Shown here piece by piece: positions 14,648 through 23,235 of a stretch of 28,166 bases of DNA (the first letter of the stretch is position 1; each line of letters starts with the position of its first letter). The stretch is from assembly GCA_002381765.1 (NCBI GenBank), contig DFXX01000060.1:55210-83375 (forward strand), given 5' to 3'. Below the pieces are notes generated by a model. The model saw only the letters and a program-made list of their open reading frames with translations. It ran no database searches and had not been told where the DNA came from. This stretch comes from Bacteriovoracaceae bacterium UBA4097. Lineage in GTDB: Bacteria > Bdellovibrionota > Bacteriovoracia > Bacteriovoracales > Bacteriovoracaceae. The translations under genes and the position numbers were made by a program.

Positions 14648-15805
14648 ATGGAATCGACACAAAATTTTTTCTGCCCAAGAAACAATATCTTTGGCTTTGG
14701 CTCTCTCAAAGAAATCAGTCTACACATTGCCAATCTTGGTCTCAAGAAAGGGTTGGTTGTTACTGACTCATTTTGGGCCACTTCCCCTCATACCAAAAGA
14801 CTAAGTGATTTTATGAAGCAAGCAGGGGCCTCGGCCATTGTTTGGGGCCATGCTCAACCAAATCCCACGGATAAGAACGTGAGTGACGGTATAGAGGTAT
14901 ACCGCAAGGAAGGCTGTGACTTTGTACTCTCTTTAGGCGGAGGAAGTGCTCACGATTGCGCCAAGGCCATTGGCATTATGGTTAATAATCCGGGAACCAT
15001 TCATGCCTATGAAGGGGTGGATAAGGTTAAAAAGCCACTTCCCCCACTTCTGGCGATTAATACAACTGCTGGTACCGCTGCCGAAATGACTCGCTTTTGC
15101 ATCATCACTGATACTGGACGAAAAGTGAAGATGGCAATCGTTGATCCCAATGTGACTCCACTGGTATCTATCAATGATCCAGAGCTTATGTTAAGTATGC
15201 CCAAGGGATTAACAGCGGCTTCTGGAATGGATGCTTTAACCCATGCAGTGGAGGCCTATGTATCGACTTCTGCTAACCCATTAACTGATACTCAGGCAAA
15301 AGCGGCCATTGATATCATATTCAAACACCTGGCAGAGGCAACCCATAACCCAAACAATAGAGAAGCTAGAGAAAAGATGGCCTATGCTCAATACATGGCA
15401 GGAATGGCCTTTAACAATGCTGGTCTTGGTTATGTTCATGCGATGGCACATCAACTCGGAGGCTACTACGATCTTCCCCATGGTGTATGTAATGCCATTC
15501 TTCTTCCAGTTGTACAAAAATTTAATCTTAAAAAAGCTGCCCCTCGCTTGGCCGAAATTGCTAGGTTCCTTTCACTTGGTAAAGATACCGATTCTCCTGA
15601 GCTTCTAGCAGAAATGTTAATTAAGAAGATTGAAGAACTTAGTGGCAAGGTCGAGATCCCTAAAGGTCTTAAGAGCTTTAAGATAGATCCTAAAGATTTC
15701 AAAATTATGGCCGAAAACGCGATGAAAGATCCTTGTGGTTTTACCAATCCGGTTCAGCCGACATTGGCCGAAGTGATTAAAATGTTCGAAGTGGCCAATA
15801 TCTAG
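14648..15805 (+). CDS. Iron-dependent (group III) alcohol dehydrogenase
   Basis: This 385-residue enzyme of the AdhB/FucO type would interconvert alcohols and aldehydes with NAD(H). The N-terminal Rossmann-like half has GGGSAHDCAK (97-106) for the cofactor and TTAGTAAEMT (139-148). The metal ligands are visible as Asp195 and His199 (GMDALTHAVEAY), His264 (GYVHAMAH) and His278 (DLPHG), with the 14-residue His-His spacing of the family; His268 is the usual substrate-side His. The length is normal. GGAGG lies 5 bases before ATG 14648. Iron enzymes of this kind are typically fermentative and oxygen sensitive, which fits the FNR-type site upstream. The substrate cannot be read from the sequence. 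It appears to be a single-gene unit, ending in a terminator. Confidence 0.95.
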   Translation: MESTQNFFCPRNNIFGFGSLKEISLHIANLGLKKGLVVTDSFWATSPHTKRLSDFMKQAGASAIVWGHAQPNPTDKNVSDGIEVYRKEGCDFVLSLGGGSAHDCAKAIGIMVNNPGTIHAYEGVDKVKKPLPPLLAINTTAGTAAEMTRFCIITDTGRKVKMAIVDPNVTPLVSINDPELMLSMPKGLTAASGMDALTHAVEAYVSTSANPLTDTQAKAAIDIIFKHLAEATHNPNNREAREKMAYAQYMAGMAFNNAGLGYVHAMAHQLGGYYDLPHGVCNAILLPVVQKFNLKKAAPRLAEIARFLSLGKDTDSPELLAEMLIKKIEELSGKVEIPKGLKSFKIDPKDFKIMAENAMKDPCGFTNPVQPTLAEVIKMFEVANI

Positions 15806-15819
15806 CCAATATGAAGTTT

Positions 15820-15848
15820 CAGGGAGCAGGTTGCAAAACCTCTCCCTG
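15820..15848 (+). terminator. Terminator after the alcohol dehydrogenase
   Basis: CAGGGAG (15820-15826) pairs with CTCCCTG (15842-15848) and AGGTT (15828-15832) with AACCT (15837-15841). This gives a 12-bp stem with one bulged C and a GCAA tetraloop. TCTTCCTC follows, a modest T-rich tract. It begins 15 bases after the stop. Confidence 0.65.
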
Positions 15849-15982
15849 TCTTCCTCATAAGAACCGGATAAAATTCCTCCACAAAAACTTAATTCAACAA
15901 TCTTAAGTACCGCATTATTGAATTTAAGATTTCTTCTACTTTCAGTTTAGTAAAGAAATTGTATAAAGATGCGAGGAGGAGC

Positions 15983-18262
15983 ATGATTGTTAACAAACCT
16001 CGCCAAGTCATATACCGATACTCCATAGCTATTGGAATCATCGTAATCGCAATCGCTTTACAGCTGAATCTCTTACCTATTATTAAAAGCGCACAATTCC
16101 TCATCCTCTATCCTGCCCTTGGGCTGATTGCTTGGCTGAGTGGTTTTTATCCAACTGTCCTTGCAACCTTAATAAGCGTGATAAGTGTACAATCTTTTTT
16201 TAGTTACGATAAAAATCTTCCAGCTTATGCATCATTTACCAGGCTTATCATTTTTACCGTCCTCTCCCTCGCCTTTGGGTATGTCATCAGTCGGGAGAAA
16301 AAAAGACTAGAGCAAAGTATTCGCGAGGCCAGAGATATTAAATACGCACTCGATACATCCTCCATCGTGGCCATAACCGATGATCGAGGAATAATTACCT
16401 TTGTAAATGATAAGTTCTGTGAAATCTCTGGTTACCAAAGAGAAGAGCTTATTGGTCAAAATCATAATATTCTTAATTCTGGTCATCATCCTAAGGAGTT
16501 TTTCAGGACACTTTGGCGAACTATTTCTCAAGGAGAAGTCTGGTCAGGAGAAATAAAGAACCGAACAAAAAGAGGTGATTACTATTGGGTTTCCACTATT
16601 ATCGTTCCTTTTTTGAACGAGAGAAAAAAGCCTTATCAATATATCGCAATCAGAAATGACATTACCCAAAGGAAGGTGGCAGAAGAGGCCCTGGCCGAAA
16701 GTGAACATCGTTTCAGATTGCTAATTGAAGGAACTAAGGATTATGCCATTTTTATGATCAATCCGGAAGGCACTGTGGTGAGCTGGAACTTAGGGGCCGA
16801 GAGGATTAAGGGCTACCGACCAGAAGAAATTATCGGACAAAACTATGACATCTTCTTTCCCGAACATTATCAAAACAGTGCAAAAACTGAGCTCAGCGAA
16901 GCTAGAGCAAAGGGAAGCTATCATGGAGAAGGTTGGAGAAGAAGAAAAGATGGAACACTATTCTGGGCCGAAATAAACACCACCTCTGTGACCGACCAGG
17001 AAGGAAACCTCGTGGGGTTCTCAAAACTCACCCGGGATTTAACAGAAAAAAAGAGATACGAAGAAAACCTACTGAGAGCACGCAAGGAACTGCAAGAAAG
17101 TGAGCAGCGATTCCGCTCTATGGTCAATAGCATCCCCCAACTCACCTGGATGTCAGATCCTAAGAGTAAAACGTTTTGGTATAATGATCGTTGGTTTGAA
17201 TTTACGGGATTAAATCAGCAAGAAATCAATCATAAGGGATGGAAGGAGGTTATTCATCCGGACTATTACGAAAAGGTGCACACTAGCCTCAATACTTCCT
17301 TTGAATCAGGCACTCCTTGGGAAGAAGTTTTCCCTATGAAAAGTAAACAAGGGGATTGGATATGGTTTCTGGCAAGAGGCCTTCCCCTCAAGGATGATCA
17401 AGGAAACATTGTCAATTGGTTTGGATCATGTACAGATATTACCGATCAGCTTCGAGCTCAGGATAACTTAAAGAATTCTATTAGAGCTCGAGATGAGTTT
17501 TTATCTATTGTCAGTCACGAACTAAAGACACCACTGACTTCTCTTATGCTGCACACCCAACTTTATGAGAGGGGGATGAAAAAGGAGCAAGAAAAGTTTC
17601 TTCAAGCAGAAAAAGTCATGCAACTGGTGCGCGAAACTCTTCAACATACTCTCCGACTCTCGCGCTTAGTGGATGATATGCTCGATGTGGGCAGAATCCG
17701 AACGGGGAAGCTGACTATCAATAAAGAGAAATTCAATCTTAATCAGACGATGGACGAGATCATAGGCCGCTACAAAATAGCACTTGAGAATGCAGGCACT
17801 CCGGTTATTTACCACCCCCCTCATGAAAAGATCGAGGGCTACTGGGATCGACTTCGAATTGAACAAGTGATAACTAATATTTTAAACAATGCCATGAGAT
17901 ATGGAGAAAAAAAACCCATCCATCTCTCACTCACCTATAAAGAGGGAGAAACCTTGATTGTCTTTAAAGATCAAGGGATGGGTATTGAAGACAAGTTTCT
18001 CAATAAAATCTTCGATCGCTTTACTCGAGGAGTCGCTTACACCGACATTAGTGGACTTGGTCTTGGCCTCTTTATTGCCCAGGAAATTATTTATGCTCAC
18101 GAGGGAAAGATTTGGGTCGAAAGTGAGGGCCCAGGAAAAGGGGCAACTTTCTATATCCAGCTACCCTTACGGACAAACTCTTCTGATCAAGAATCAAGGC
18201 TATCTGATTTTCCAGGTCTTAAATCCTCTCACTTATCAGAGAATCATAAAAATTCTATGTAG
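15983..18262 (+). CDS. Membrane histidine kinase with DUF4118-like anchor and three PAS domains
   Basis: The 759-residue protein begins with about four hydrophobic helices (10-105), a DUF4118/KdpD-like layout. Three PAS domains follow at about 118-235, 242-360 and 373-490, each with PAS-like landmarks (DRGIITFVND, PEGTVVSWNLGAERIKGY, WYNDRWFEFTGL) and PAC ends (AIRNDITQR, KLTRDLTEK, GSCTDITDQ). HisKA has SHELKTPLTS (His512). HATPase_c has NILNNAMRYG, DQGMGI and GLGLGLFIAQ. There is no receiver domain. I chose ATG 15983 because GAGGAGGA lies just upstream; the longer TTG form at 15959 has no SD. No cognate response regulator is adjacent. It likely senses redox, light or a small molecule through PAS; no ligand is identifiable. 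Confidence 0.92.
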   Translation: MIVNKPRQVIYRYSIAIGIIVIAIALQLNLLPIIKSAQFLILYPALGLIAWLSGFYPTVLATLISVISVQSFFSYDKNLPAYASFTRLIIFTVLSLAFGYVISREKKRLEQSIREARDIKYALDTSSIVAITDDRGIITFVNDKFCEISGYQREELIGQNHNILNSGHHPKEFFRTLWRTISQGEVWSGEIKNRTKRGDYYWVSTIIVPFLNERKKPYQYIAIRNDITQRKVAEEALAESEHRFRLLIEGTKDYAIFMINPEGTVVSWNLGAERIKGYRPEEIIGQNYDIFFPEHYQNSAKTELSEARAKGSYHGEGWRRRKDGTLFWAEINTTSVTDQEGNLVGFSKLTRDLTEKKRYEENLLRARKELQESEQRFRSMVNSIPQLTWMSDPKSKTFWYNDRWFEFTGLNQQEINHKGWKEVIHPDYYEKVHTSLNTSFESGTPWEEVFPMKSKQGDWIWFLARGLPLKDDQGNIVNWFGSCTDITDQLRAQDNLKNSIRARDEFLSIVSHELKTPLTSLMLHTQLYERGMKKEQEKFLQAEKVMQLVRETLQHTLRLSRLVDDMLDVGRIRTGKLTINKEKFNLNQTMDEIIGRYKIALENAGTPVIYHPPHEKIEGYWDRLRIEQVITNILNNAMRYGEKKPIHLSLTYKEGETLIVFKDQGMGIEDKFLNKIFDRFTRGVAYTDISGLGLGLFIAQEIIYAHEGKIWVESEGPGKGATFYIQLPLRTNSSDQESRLSDFPGLKSSHLSENHKNSM

Positions 18263-18273
18263 CATAATTAACA

Positions 18274-18287
18274 CTGATCATTATCAA
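18274..18287 (+). promoter_or_regulatory. FNR/CRP-type site upstream of the chemoreceptor gene
   Basis: CTGAT-CATT-ATCAA has exactly the same half-sites as the site at 14551 (nine of ten bases of the FNR consensus). It lies 11 bases after the kinase stop and 68-81 bases before the chemoreceptor start, just upstream of a sigma-28-like promoter. Confidence 0.45.
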
Positions 18288-18299
18288 GCTTAATTGCCT

Positions 18300-18326
18300 T
18301 AAGACGAACTCAAGAAGAGTCGAAAA
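18300..18326 (+). promoter_or_regulatory. Sigma-28 (FliA)-like promoter of the chemoreceptor gene
   Basis: TAAG (18300-18303), 15 bases, then GTCGAAAA (18319-18326), compared with the flagellar sigma-28 form TAAA-N15-GCCGATAA: nine of twelve bases agree, with exact spacing. Flagellar-sigma control is common for chemoreceptor genes. No sigma-70-like pair was seen in this gap. Confidence 0.4.
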
Positions 18327-18327
18327 A

Positions 18328-18342
18328 TGTTTCACTGAAACA
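18328..18342. promoter_or_regulatory. 15-bp palindrome next to the chemoreceptor ribosome-binding site
   Basis: TGTTTCA-C-TGAAACA is a perfect 7-1-7 palindrome that ends one base before the AAGG ribosome-binding site of the gene at 18355. It overlaps the expected transcription start of the sigma-28-like promoter. It could bind a dimeric repressor; the one-base centre makes an RNA hairpin shorter than the full repeat. Confidence 0.3.
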
Positions 18343-18354
18343 AAGGCAGATTTT

Positions 18355-20412
18355 ATGAAAAAGCTATCCTTTAAGATGAAAATTATCCTTATCCTCCTCC
18401 CCCTCATTCTTCTTAGTGGAATTTTGGGAAGCTATATTATCCTTGATCTAAATGAAGAAAAAAAAGAAGCTCATGAGCTCATTCTTAGTGCCAAAGCTCA
18501 AATGAGCATATCCAAGCTCACTCATGAACTGCAAAAAGAACGGGGCATGTCATCACTTTTCTTAAATCAAGGCCTTTCCAGCGATGAGCTAAAAATCCAG
18601 CATGAAAAAGTAAATACTGCCCTTAATGAGTTTAAACAGGCCGTTTCTCACGTCAGCTTCACAAATAAAGAGTCTTTGGTAAGTTCTATTGAAAATGGAA
18701 TTGAGCAAACGAGAAAGATAATATTTAAGCAACCGTCGGCCAAAGATGTTTTTAATTCCATAAGCGAAACCACTAAAAAAGCAATTTCCTTGCAAATTAA
18801 TCTTTTCGAGAATGCCAGTTATCAAGGTATCGAATCTACCTTGATGAGTTTAACCATCTTTGAAGAATCAAAAGAAAACATGGGTAAACTCAGAGGCTCA
18901 CTCAATGGCGTTTTCGCAAGCAATCAGCCTAGAAGCCTTACCGATAGGGATACTTATGCGAACTTTTTATCCGCAATAATTATAAATCTATCTTCACCGG
19001 GACTAAAAATATCCCAAGAAGGAAAAGAAAGAGTTGAAAAGATACTCGCTTCAGAAAAATGGAAAGATGTTCTAAGCGCATATCAAGTATTTTCCCTAAA
19101 ATTTACAGAGGGCAATTATGGAATTAACTCTAAAGACTTTAGTGCCAATATCACTGCACAAATTGATTCCGTTTATGAAATCGTTAAAGATGAACAAAAC
19201 TTAAATCTCAAACGGATAGAAAATGAGGCTACCAAAGCAAGTCAAAATTTCATCCTCCTTGCGACCTTTCTTGTGGCAATCATTTTAGGTATTATCTGTC
19301 TCGCATATTTTATCTCTACCCAGTTAATTAATCAGTTCTCAACCATTGGCGAGAATCTGAAAGAGGCCAGCACTCAACTAAATTCTGCATCGTCGCAAAT
19401 TGCTTCATCGTCAGAAGAACTCTCTCAAGCAGCAACCGAACAAGCTGCATCTCTGGAAGAGACAGCTGCCTCCATTGAGGAAATGAGTTCAATGGTTCAA
19501 AAGAATGCTGAAAGCGCCCAAAGAACTTCCCATCTCGCTCTAGACAGTAATAAGAGTGCAGAGAAAGGAAAAATTGTAGTGGGTAATATGATTAAGGCCA
19601 TTAGTGATATTAGCCAAAGTAATAACACGATCATGAGTCAGATTGATCAGAGTAACCAACAGATCTCAGACATTGTTAAAGTCATTGCAGAAATTGGCAA
19701 TAAGACAAAAGTTATCAATGACATCGTCTTTCAGACCAAGCTTCTCTCATTTAATGCATCGGTGGAGGCCGCACGGGCCGGAGAACACGGAAAGGGCTTT
19801 GCCGTAGTGGCCGAAGAAGTAGGAAACCTGGCCCATATGAGTGGTAAAGCTGCTGAAGAGATATCATCCATGCTTGAGACCAGTATTAAAAAAGTTGAGA
19901 GTATCGTAAATGATACAAAACAAAAAGTTAGTCATCTGGTCCAAGAAGGTCGAGGAAAGGTTGATGCCGGATCTCATATTGCCAAAGAATGTGGCGATGT
20001 TCTGAACGAAATCGTTCGAAACATCTCCAGCGTAACACAAATGGCCAATGACATCAGCATCGCGTGTCAGGAGCAATCTCAAGGAGTCCAAGAAATTACG
20101 AAGGCCATCAGTCAACTTGACCAAGTCACCCAATCCAATGCCGCCACATCAGAAGAATCAGCAAGTTCAGCAGAGGAACTAGCTTCGCAGTCCGACGCAC
20201 TTCAAGGAATTATCCGTAACCTTATTGAAGTTATCAACGGTCAACAAGACGAGAGACAACACCTTCCTTCGGAAAAAATTACAGCAAGAAGTAATGTCGT
20301 TCCAATAAGGCAGAATAAATTAAGAGTGGTCTCTCCTAAGCAGGTAATTAAAAAGGCCGCGGGGTTCGACTCAATACCATCTGAAGAGGATCCGAGGTTT
20401 CTTGATATCTAG
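18355..20412 (+). CDS. NIT-domain methyl-accepting chemotaxis protein
   Basis: The 685-residue chemoreceptor has TM1 at about 9-29 and TM2 at about 299-321, with a periplasmic helical sensor between them. The sensor opens with LTHELQKERGMSSLFL (55-70), the signature of NIT domains, first linked to nitrate/nitrite sensing. I see no HAMP domain after TM2; the methyl-accepting coiled coil seems to begin almost at once (QAATEQAASLEETAASIEEMSS, 358-379). The signalling tip is DIVFQTKLLSFNASVEAARAGEHGKGFAVVAEEV (456-489). There is a 50-residue polar tail but no NWETF-type methylation-enzyme docking peptide. It relays to CheA/CheW, whose genes are not in this window. Ligand specificity is inferred only from the domain name. 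Confidence 0.93.
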   Translation: MKKLSFKMKIILILLPLILLSGILGSYIILDLNEEKKEAHELILSAKAQMSISKLTHELQKERGMSSLFLNQGLSSDELKIQHEKVNTALNEFKQAVSHVSFTNKESLVSSIENGIEQTRKIIFKQPSAKDVFNSISETTKKAISLQINLFENASYQGIESTLMSLTIFEESKENMGKLRGSLNGVFASNQPRSLTDRDTYANFLSAIIINLSSPGLKISQEGKERVEKILASEKWKDVLSAYQVFSLKFTEGNYGINSKDFSANITAQIDSVYEIVKDEQNLNLKRIENEATKASQNFILLATFLVAIILGIICLAYFISTQLINQFSTIGENLKEASTQLNSASSQIASSSEELSQAATEQAASLEETAASIEEMSSMVQKNAESAQRTSHLALDSNKSAEKGKIVVGNMIKAISDISQSNNTIMSQIDQSNQQISDIVKVIAEIGNKTKVINDIVFQTKLLSFNASVEAARAGEHGKGFAVVAEEVGNLAHMSGKAAEEISSMLETSIKKVESIVNDTKQKVSHLVQEGRGKVDAGSHIAKECGDVLNEIVRNISSVTQMANDISIACQEQSQGVQEITKAISQLDQVTQSNAATSEESASSAEELASQSDALQGIIRNLIEVINGQQDERQHLPSEKITARSNVVPIRQNKLRVVSPKQVIKKAAGFDSIPSEEDPRFLDI

Positions 20413-20453
20413 GCACGCCCTCGATCTTGACTAAATAACTATATTCTATAAAC

Positions 20454-20467
20454 ATGATGAGAATCAT
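20454..20467 (+). promoter_or_regulatory. TGAT-N4-ATCA site upstream of the porin (FNR-type or Fur-type)
   Basis: ATGAT-GAGA-ATCAT has the FNR core TGAT-N4-ATCA seen upstream of two neighbouring genes. The wider 20453-20471 also matches the 19-base Fur box at 14 positions, and 20481-20499 matches at 12. GATAAT at 20487-20492 could be the -10. The two readings cannot be separated from sequence alone. Confidence 0.4.
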
Positions 20468-20522
20468 TGTTTAAAATTTGCGTAATGATAATTTTATTGC
20501 ATCTCATACTATGGAGTTTAAT

Positions 20523-21788
20523 ATGAATAAAAAGCTTCCCATTACCTGTGCTCTCTTACTATCCTCGGGTCTGACAATGGCCCAAGAATTACCTTTGAAA
20601 AATGTTCAAATAAACGGCTGGGGATTCTTTCGTCACGAAACCAAGAAAGATGCTGATTACAAAGCCTCTGCCAAAGACAAGATGGATTTCAATCAAACAA
20701 GATTGAATGTTTCCATTAAGGGTGATCTAGCTGAAAACTATGGTTACGTCTTCTTTGCACCGCAGTTCTCAAAAGTGTCTGGGCAAAATGAATTTGTAAA
20801 TCCAGGCAACCCGTCTCAGCAAAGCTCGGGAGCTCTTTATGATCCTCGGCTTGATTTACATGAAGCCTATATTGCCTTAAGGCCTACACAGAATGAAAAT
20901 TTTTATCTCTTTGCCGGAAGACAGGAACTCGCCTACGGAGATCACTTAATTCTAGGTTCAGTTCCATGGCATCGAATCGGAAGAAGCTTTGATGGGGCCC
21001 GATTGCGTTATACTTTTTCACAAAGACTAACTGCTGATGCTTTTTCCATGAAGCTTCAGGAAAATAACGCCACCACCAATCCTGATGCTCAACAAGATGC
21101 CAACTTTCACGGTATTTATCTCTTTGGTAATCAGGGGAAATATTTTGCCAACACAGATCTTTATGTCTTAAAAAAAGAGAATCAAAGAGTTGGGGCCTTC
21201 AGAGATACAACCGCATATGGTGCCCGTCTCAAATCAAAAATCGGAGATACCGCATTTGACTATCGAGCAGAAGGTACTCTGGAACAGGTCCGCCTTGCAG
21301 GTGAATCGTCCAATCGAGATGCCCATCAATATAGTGTCGAGCTTGGCTATACCTTGCCTATCTATACAACTCGTTTCGGGATTGAGTATTTTGATGCCTC
21401 AAAAAACTATGACCAACTTTTTCCGACTGCTCATAAATTTATGGGATTTGCGGATCAGTTTGCCCGTCGTAACTTAAATGGGTTTGTGGGGCACTTCTCT
21501 ACTAAGCCTATCGATAAGCTATCATTCTTAGCAGATTATCATGTCTTCCGTAGAAGTAGTAATGACAACCCGGCCTTTAATTTTGCCGGGGCTTCATTAG
21601 GAGATGCAGGTAGCAGTCGTGATGTCGCCAGTGAACTCGACTTGATTCTGGCCTATGACTTTAGTAAGACAGTTCAGGTAAGTTATGGTTACTCATGGGT
21701 AATGCCTGGTGAGTATTTAAAAGACCAGAGTGCAAAAAACAATGCTGAAACTCAATGGTCTTATCTACAACTCTTAGTTCGTTTCTAG
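20523..21788 (+). CDS. Outer-membrane porin of the alginate-export (AlgE-like) family
   Basis: The 421-residue protein has a signal peptide (about 1-20, ending LTMA before Gln21) and a barrel made of alternating strands to the C-terminal Phe (LQLLVRF). The segment GRQELAYGDHLILGSVPWHRIGRSFDG (about 132-158) is the hallmark of the alginate_exp family, substrate-specific outer-membrane channels. I chose ATG 20523 because GGAG lies 6 bases upstream and the signal peptide starts there. Alginate itself is not implied; many members carry other solutes. It is convergent with a secreted beta-helix protein, which hints at a carbohydrate substrate. A perfect palindrome terminator follows. Confidence 0.88.
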   Translation: MNKKLPITCALLLSSGLTMAQELPLKNVQINGWGFFRHETKKDADYKASAKDKMDFNQTRLNVSIKGDLAENYGYVFFAPQFSKVSGQNEFVNPGNPSQQSSGALYDPRLDLHEAYIALRPTQNENFYLFAGRQELAYGDHLILGSVPWHRIGRSFDGARLRYTFSQRLTADAFSMKLQENNATTNPDAQQDANFHGIYLFGNQGKYFANTDLYVLKKENQRVGAFRDTTAYGARLKSKIGDTAFDYRAEGTLEQVRLAGESSNRDAHQYSVELGYTLPIYTTRFGIEYFDASKNYDQLFPTAHKFMGFADQFARRNLNGFVGHFSTKPIDKLSFLADYHVFRRSSNDNPAFNFAGASLGDAGSSRDVASELDLILAYDFSKTVQVSYGYSWVMPGEYLKDQSAKNNAETQWSYLQLLVRF

Positions 21789-21796
21789 TTAATATA

Positions 21797-21824
21797 TGGA
21801 AGGCCAGTGATCACTGGCCTTCCA
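21797..21824. terminator. Bidirectional terminator: 28-bp perfect palindrome
   Basis: TGGAAGGCCAGTGA (21797-21810) is followed directly by its exact reverse complement (21811-21824). As RNA it gives a long GC-rich hairpin from either strand. It lies between the convergent stops of the porin (21788) and the beta-helix gene (21832), with AT-rich flanks on both sides. Confidence 0.75.
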
Positions 21825-21831
21825 TTCAAAT

Positions 21832-23040
21832 CTATCGACTTCTCCAGTCATTATTCACACAAAGATGATTACTGGTCCCCCCACCATTCACATAGCAACT
21901 TCCCCCAGTGGAAACACAATCGGTCGGGCGAGGACAATAACCAGTATTGACCTTTGTGTTAAGGCGAGATTCTATGAGATAGCCTTTAGGTGTTTTGGTG
22001 CCGGCCCCATCTTTACTCGTAACATTTAAAGATGTTCTGAGCCTTTTGTTTTCTGCTTTAGCGGGAGCTTTTGTCTTACAAGCTGAATTGGAATTCGAAA
22101 AATTAGGTCTCACATAGTAATGGAACAATCCACTACCACTATAAATATTTGATCGCATGACATTTCCCCATGATGGGCATTCTGGATCCTTTTTTGTGCA
22201 GGCAGAACTTTCGGCTTTTTCGCAGTACCACTCTGAATAAGCATAGGCCCCGGCCGATTCGAATTCGTTCTTATTTATGATATTGAAGTTACTAAAGTCT
22301 CTCACTCTTAAAGGATCTCCTGGCTGCTTCTTAAACACATTGCCTTCAATTACATTCTCGTGAGAGTAATGGGCAGCATAGATTGAATGGAGAAGCTCAG
22401 GCCGAGTCTTATTGAGGATATTGGAAAATATATTGCCCTTGATTTCATTCTTTTTAGAATTCACCAGACGAAGTACAGCATAGCCAGGGGATGCTTGATC
22501 CACATGATATCTGCTTCCGATCTTATCAAAGGTCATATTAAGTATTTTATTATGACTATTAAATCCGGTTTTCTCATTATCCCGGTCACCATTAAGGCCA
22601 ACCGCTTCGGCGTAGAAGCGAATAAACAGATTTTCTAATGTTATATTCGTGGCTCCAGAGAAATTTTTCATTATAAAGAACGAGCGCTGACTGCCTAGAG
22701 TCTGTGTCCCATCACTTCTTCCATCGAAGACCGGCTTTTTATCTGCAACTGCTGATTTTATGCGGATCTGATATTGGGGATGGGCAGTAGTCCATACCAC
22801 AGTCTGGTTATAATAGGTCCCAGGAGCAATCAGCACATTAACATTTGAGGGGCTTTTCTTAAAATGAGCTGCTATCAATTGATGAGCTCGCTTGAGGCTC
22901 AGAATTGAACGAGAAGCCGATTGGCCATCCAGCCCGTCGTCTCCCTTAGGAGAGAGATAAAGCGTGAGTTCAGTCGCAGAATAAGCGCTCAAATGAGCAG
23001 TCAGCATCAAAATTAAAGACAAGGCTTTAAATAGGCCCAT
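21832..23040 (-). CDS. Secreted right-handed beta-helix protein, lyase-like
   Basis: The 402-residue protein has a signal peptide (about 1-22, ending SAYSA). The mature N-terminus LYLSPKGDDGLDGQSASRSILSLKRA is the start seen in many secreted beta-helix carbohydrate-active proteins. Residues about 60-310 are beta-helix rungs with N-ladder motifs (NITLENLFI, NKILNMTFD, NEIKGNIFS, NVIEGNVFK, NIINKNEF). DPLRVRDFSN near 243-252 resembles the Lys/Arg catalytic rung region of PL6-type polysaccharide lyases, but I cannot confirm a catalytic set. The C-terminal third has eight Cys, probably four disulfides. GGGAG lies 5 bases before ATG 23040. An enzyme acting on a surface polysaccharide is the likeliest role. 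Confidence 0.8.
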   Translation of the reverse strand: MGLFKALSLILMLTAHLSAYSATELTLYLSPKGDDGLDGQSASRSILSLKRAHQLIAAHFKKSPSNVNVLIAPGTYYNQTVVWTTAHPQYQIRIKSAVADKKPVFDGRSDGTQTLGSQRSFFIMKNFSGATNITLENLFIRFYAEAVGLNGDRDNEKTGFNSHNKILNMTFDKIGSRYHVDQASPGYAVLRLVNSKKNEIKGNIFSNILNKTRPELLHSIYAAHYSHENVIEGNVFKKQPGDPLRVRDFSNFNIINKNEFESAGAYAYSEWYCEKAESSACTKKDPECPSWGNVMRSNIYSGSGLFHYYVRPNFSNSNSACKTKAPAKAENKRLRTSLNVTSKDGAGTKTPKGYLIESRLNTKVNTGYCPRPTDCVSTGGSCYVNGGGTSNHLCVNNDWRSR

Positions 23041-23235
23041 AAGAGCTCCCAGAAAGGTAGTAATTTCACACTAAACTTGTCGGCAATATTTAAAAAAAGC
23101 TGAAGGGGGTTAACTACTTGATCTTTAACATCTTGTATAAAAAATACTTAGTTATCCAAAGATTCTTAGGATTTTATTAAGTCTAGGTTAAAAACAAAGC
23201 TAGCAGAATAGATAAAAACTAATGGGACAAACTGG

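Noticed and set aside
15888..15929. Imperfect inverted repeat (CTTAATTCAA ... TTGAATTTAAG) before the PAS kinase
   Set aside because: It needs a bulge and is AT-only with a long loop. In such AT-rich gaps this arises easily by chance.
23118..23131. TTGAT-CTTT-AACAT as a further FNR-type site
   Set aside because: Only eight of ten bases fit, the second half-site lacks the ATCA core, and it is not at a useful distance from a clear -10.
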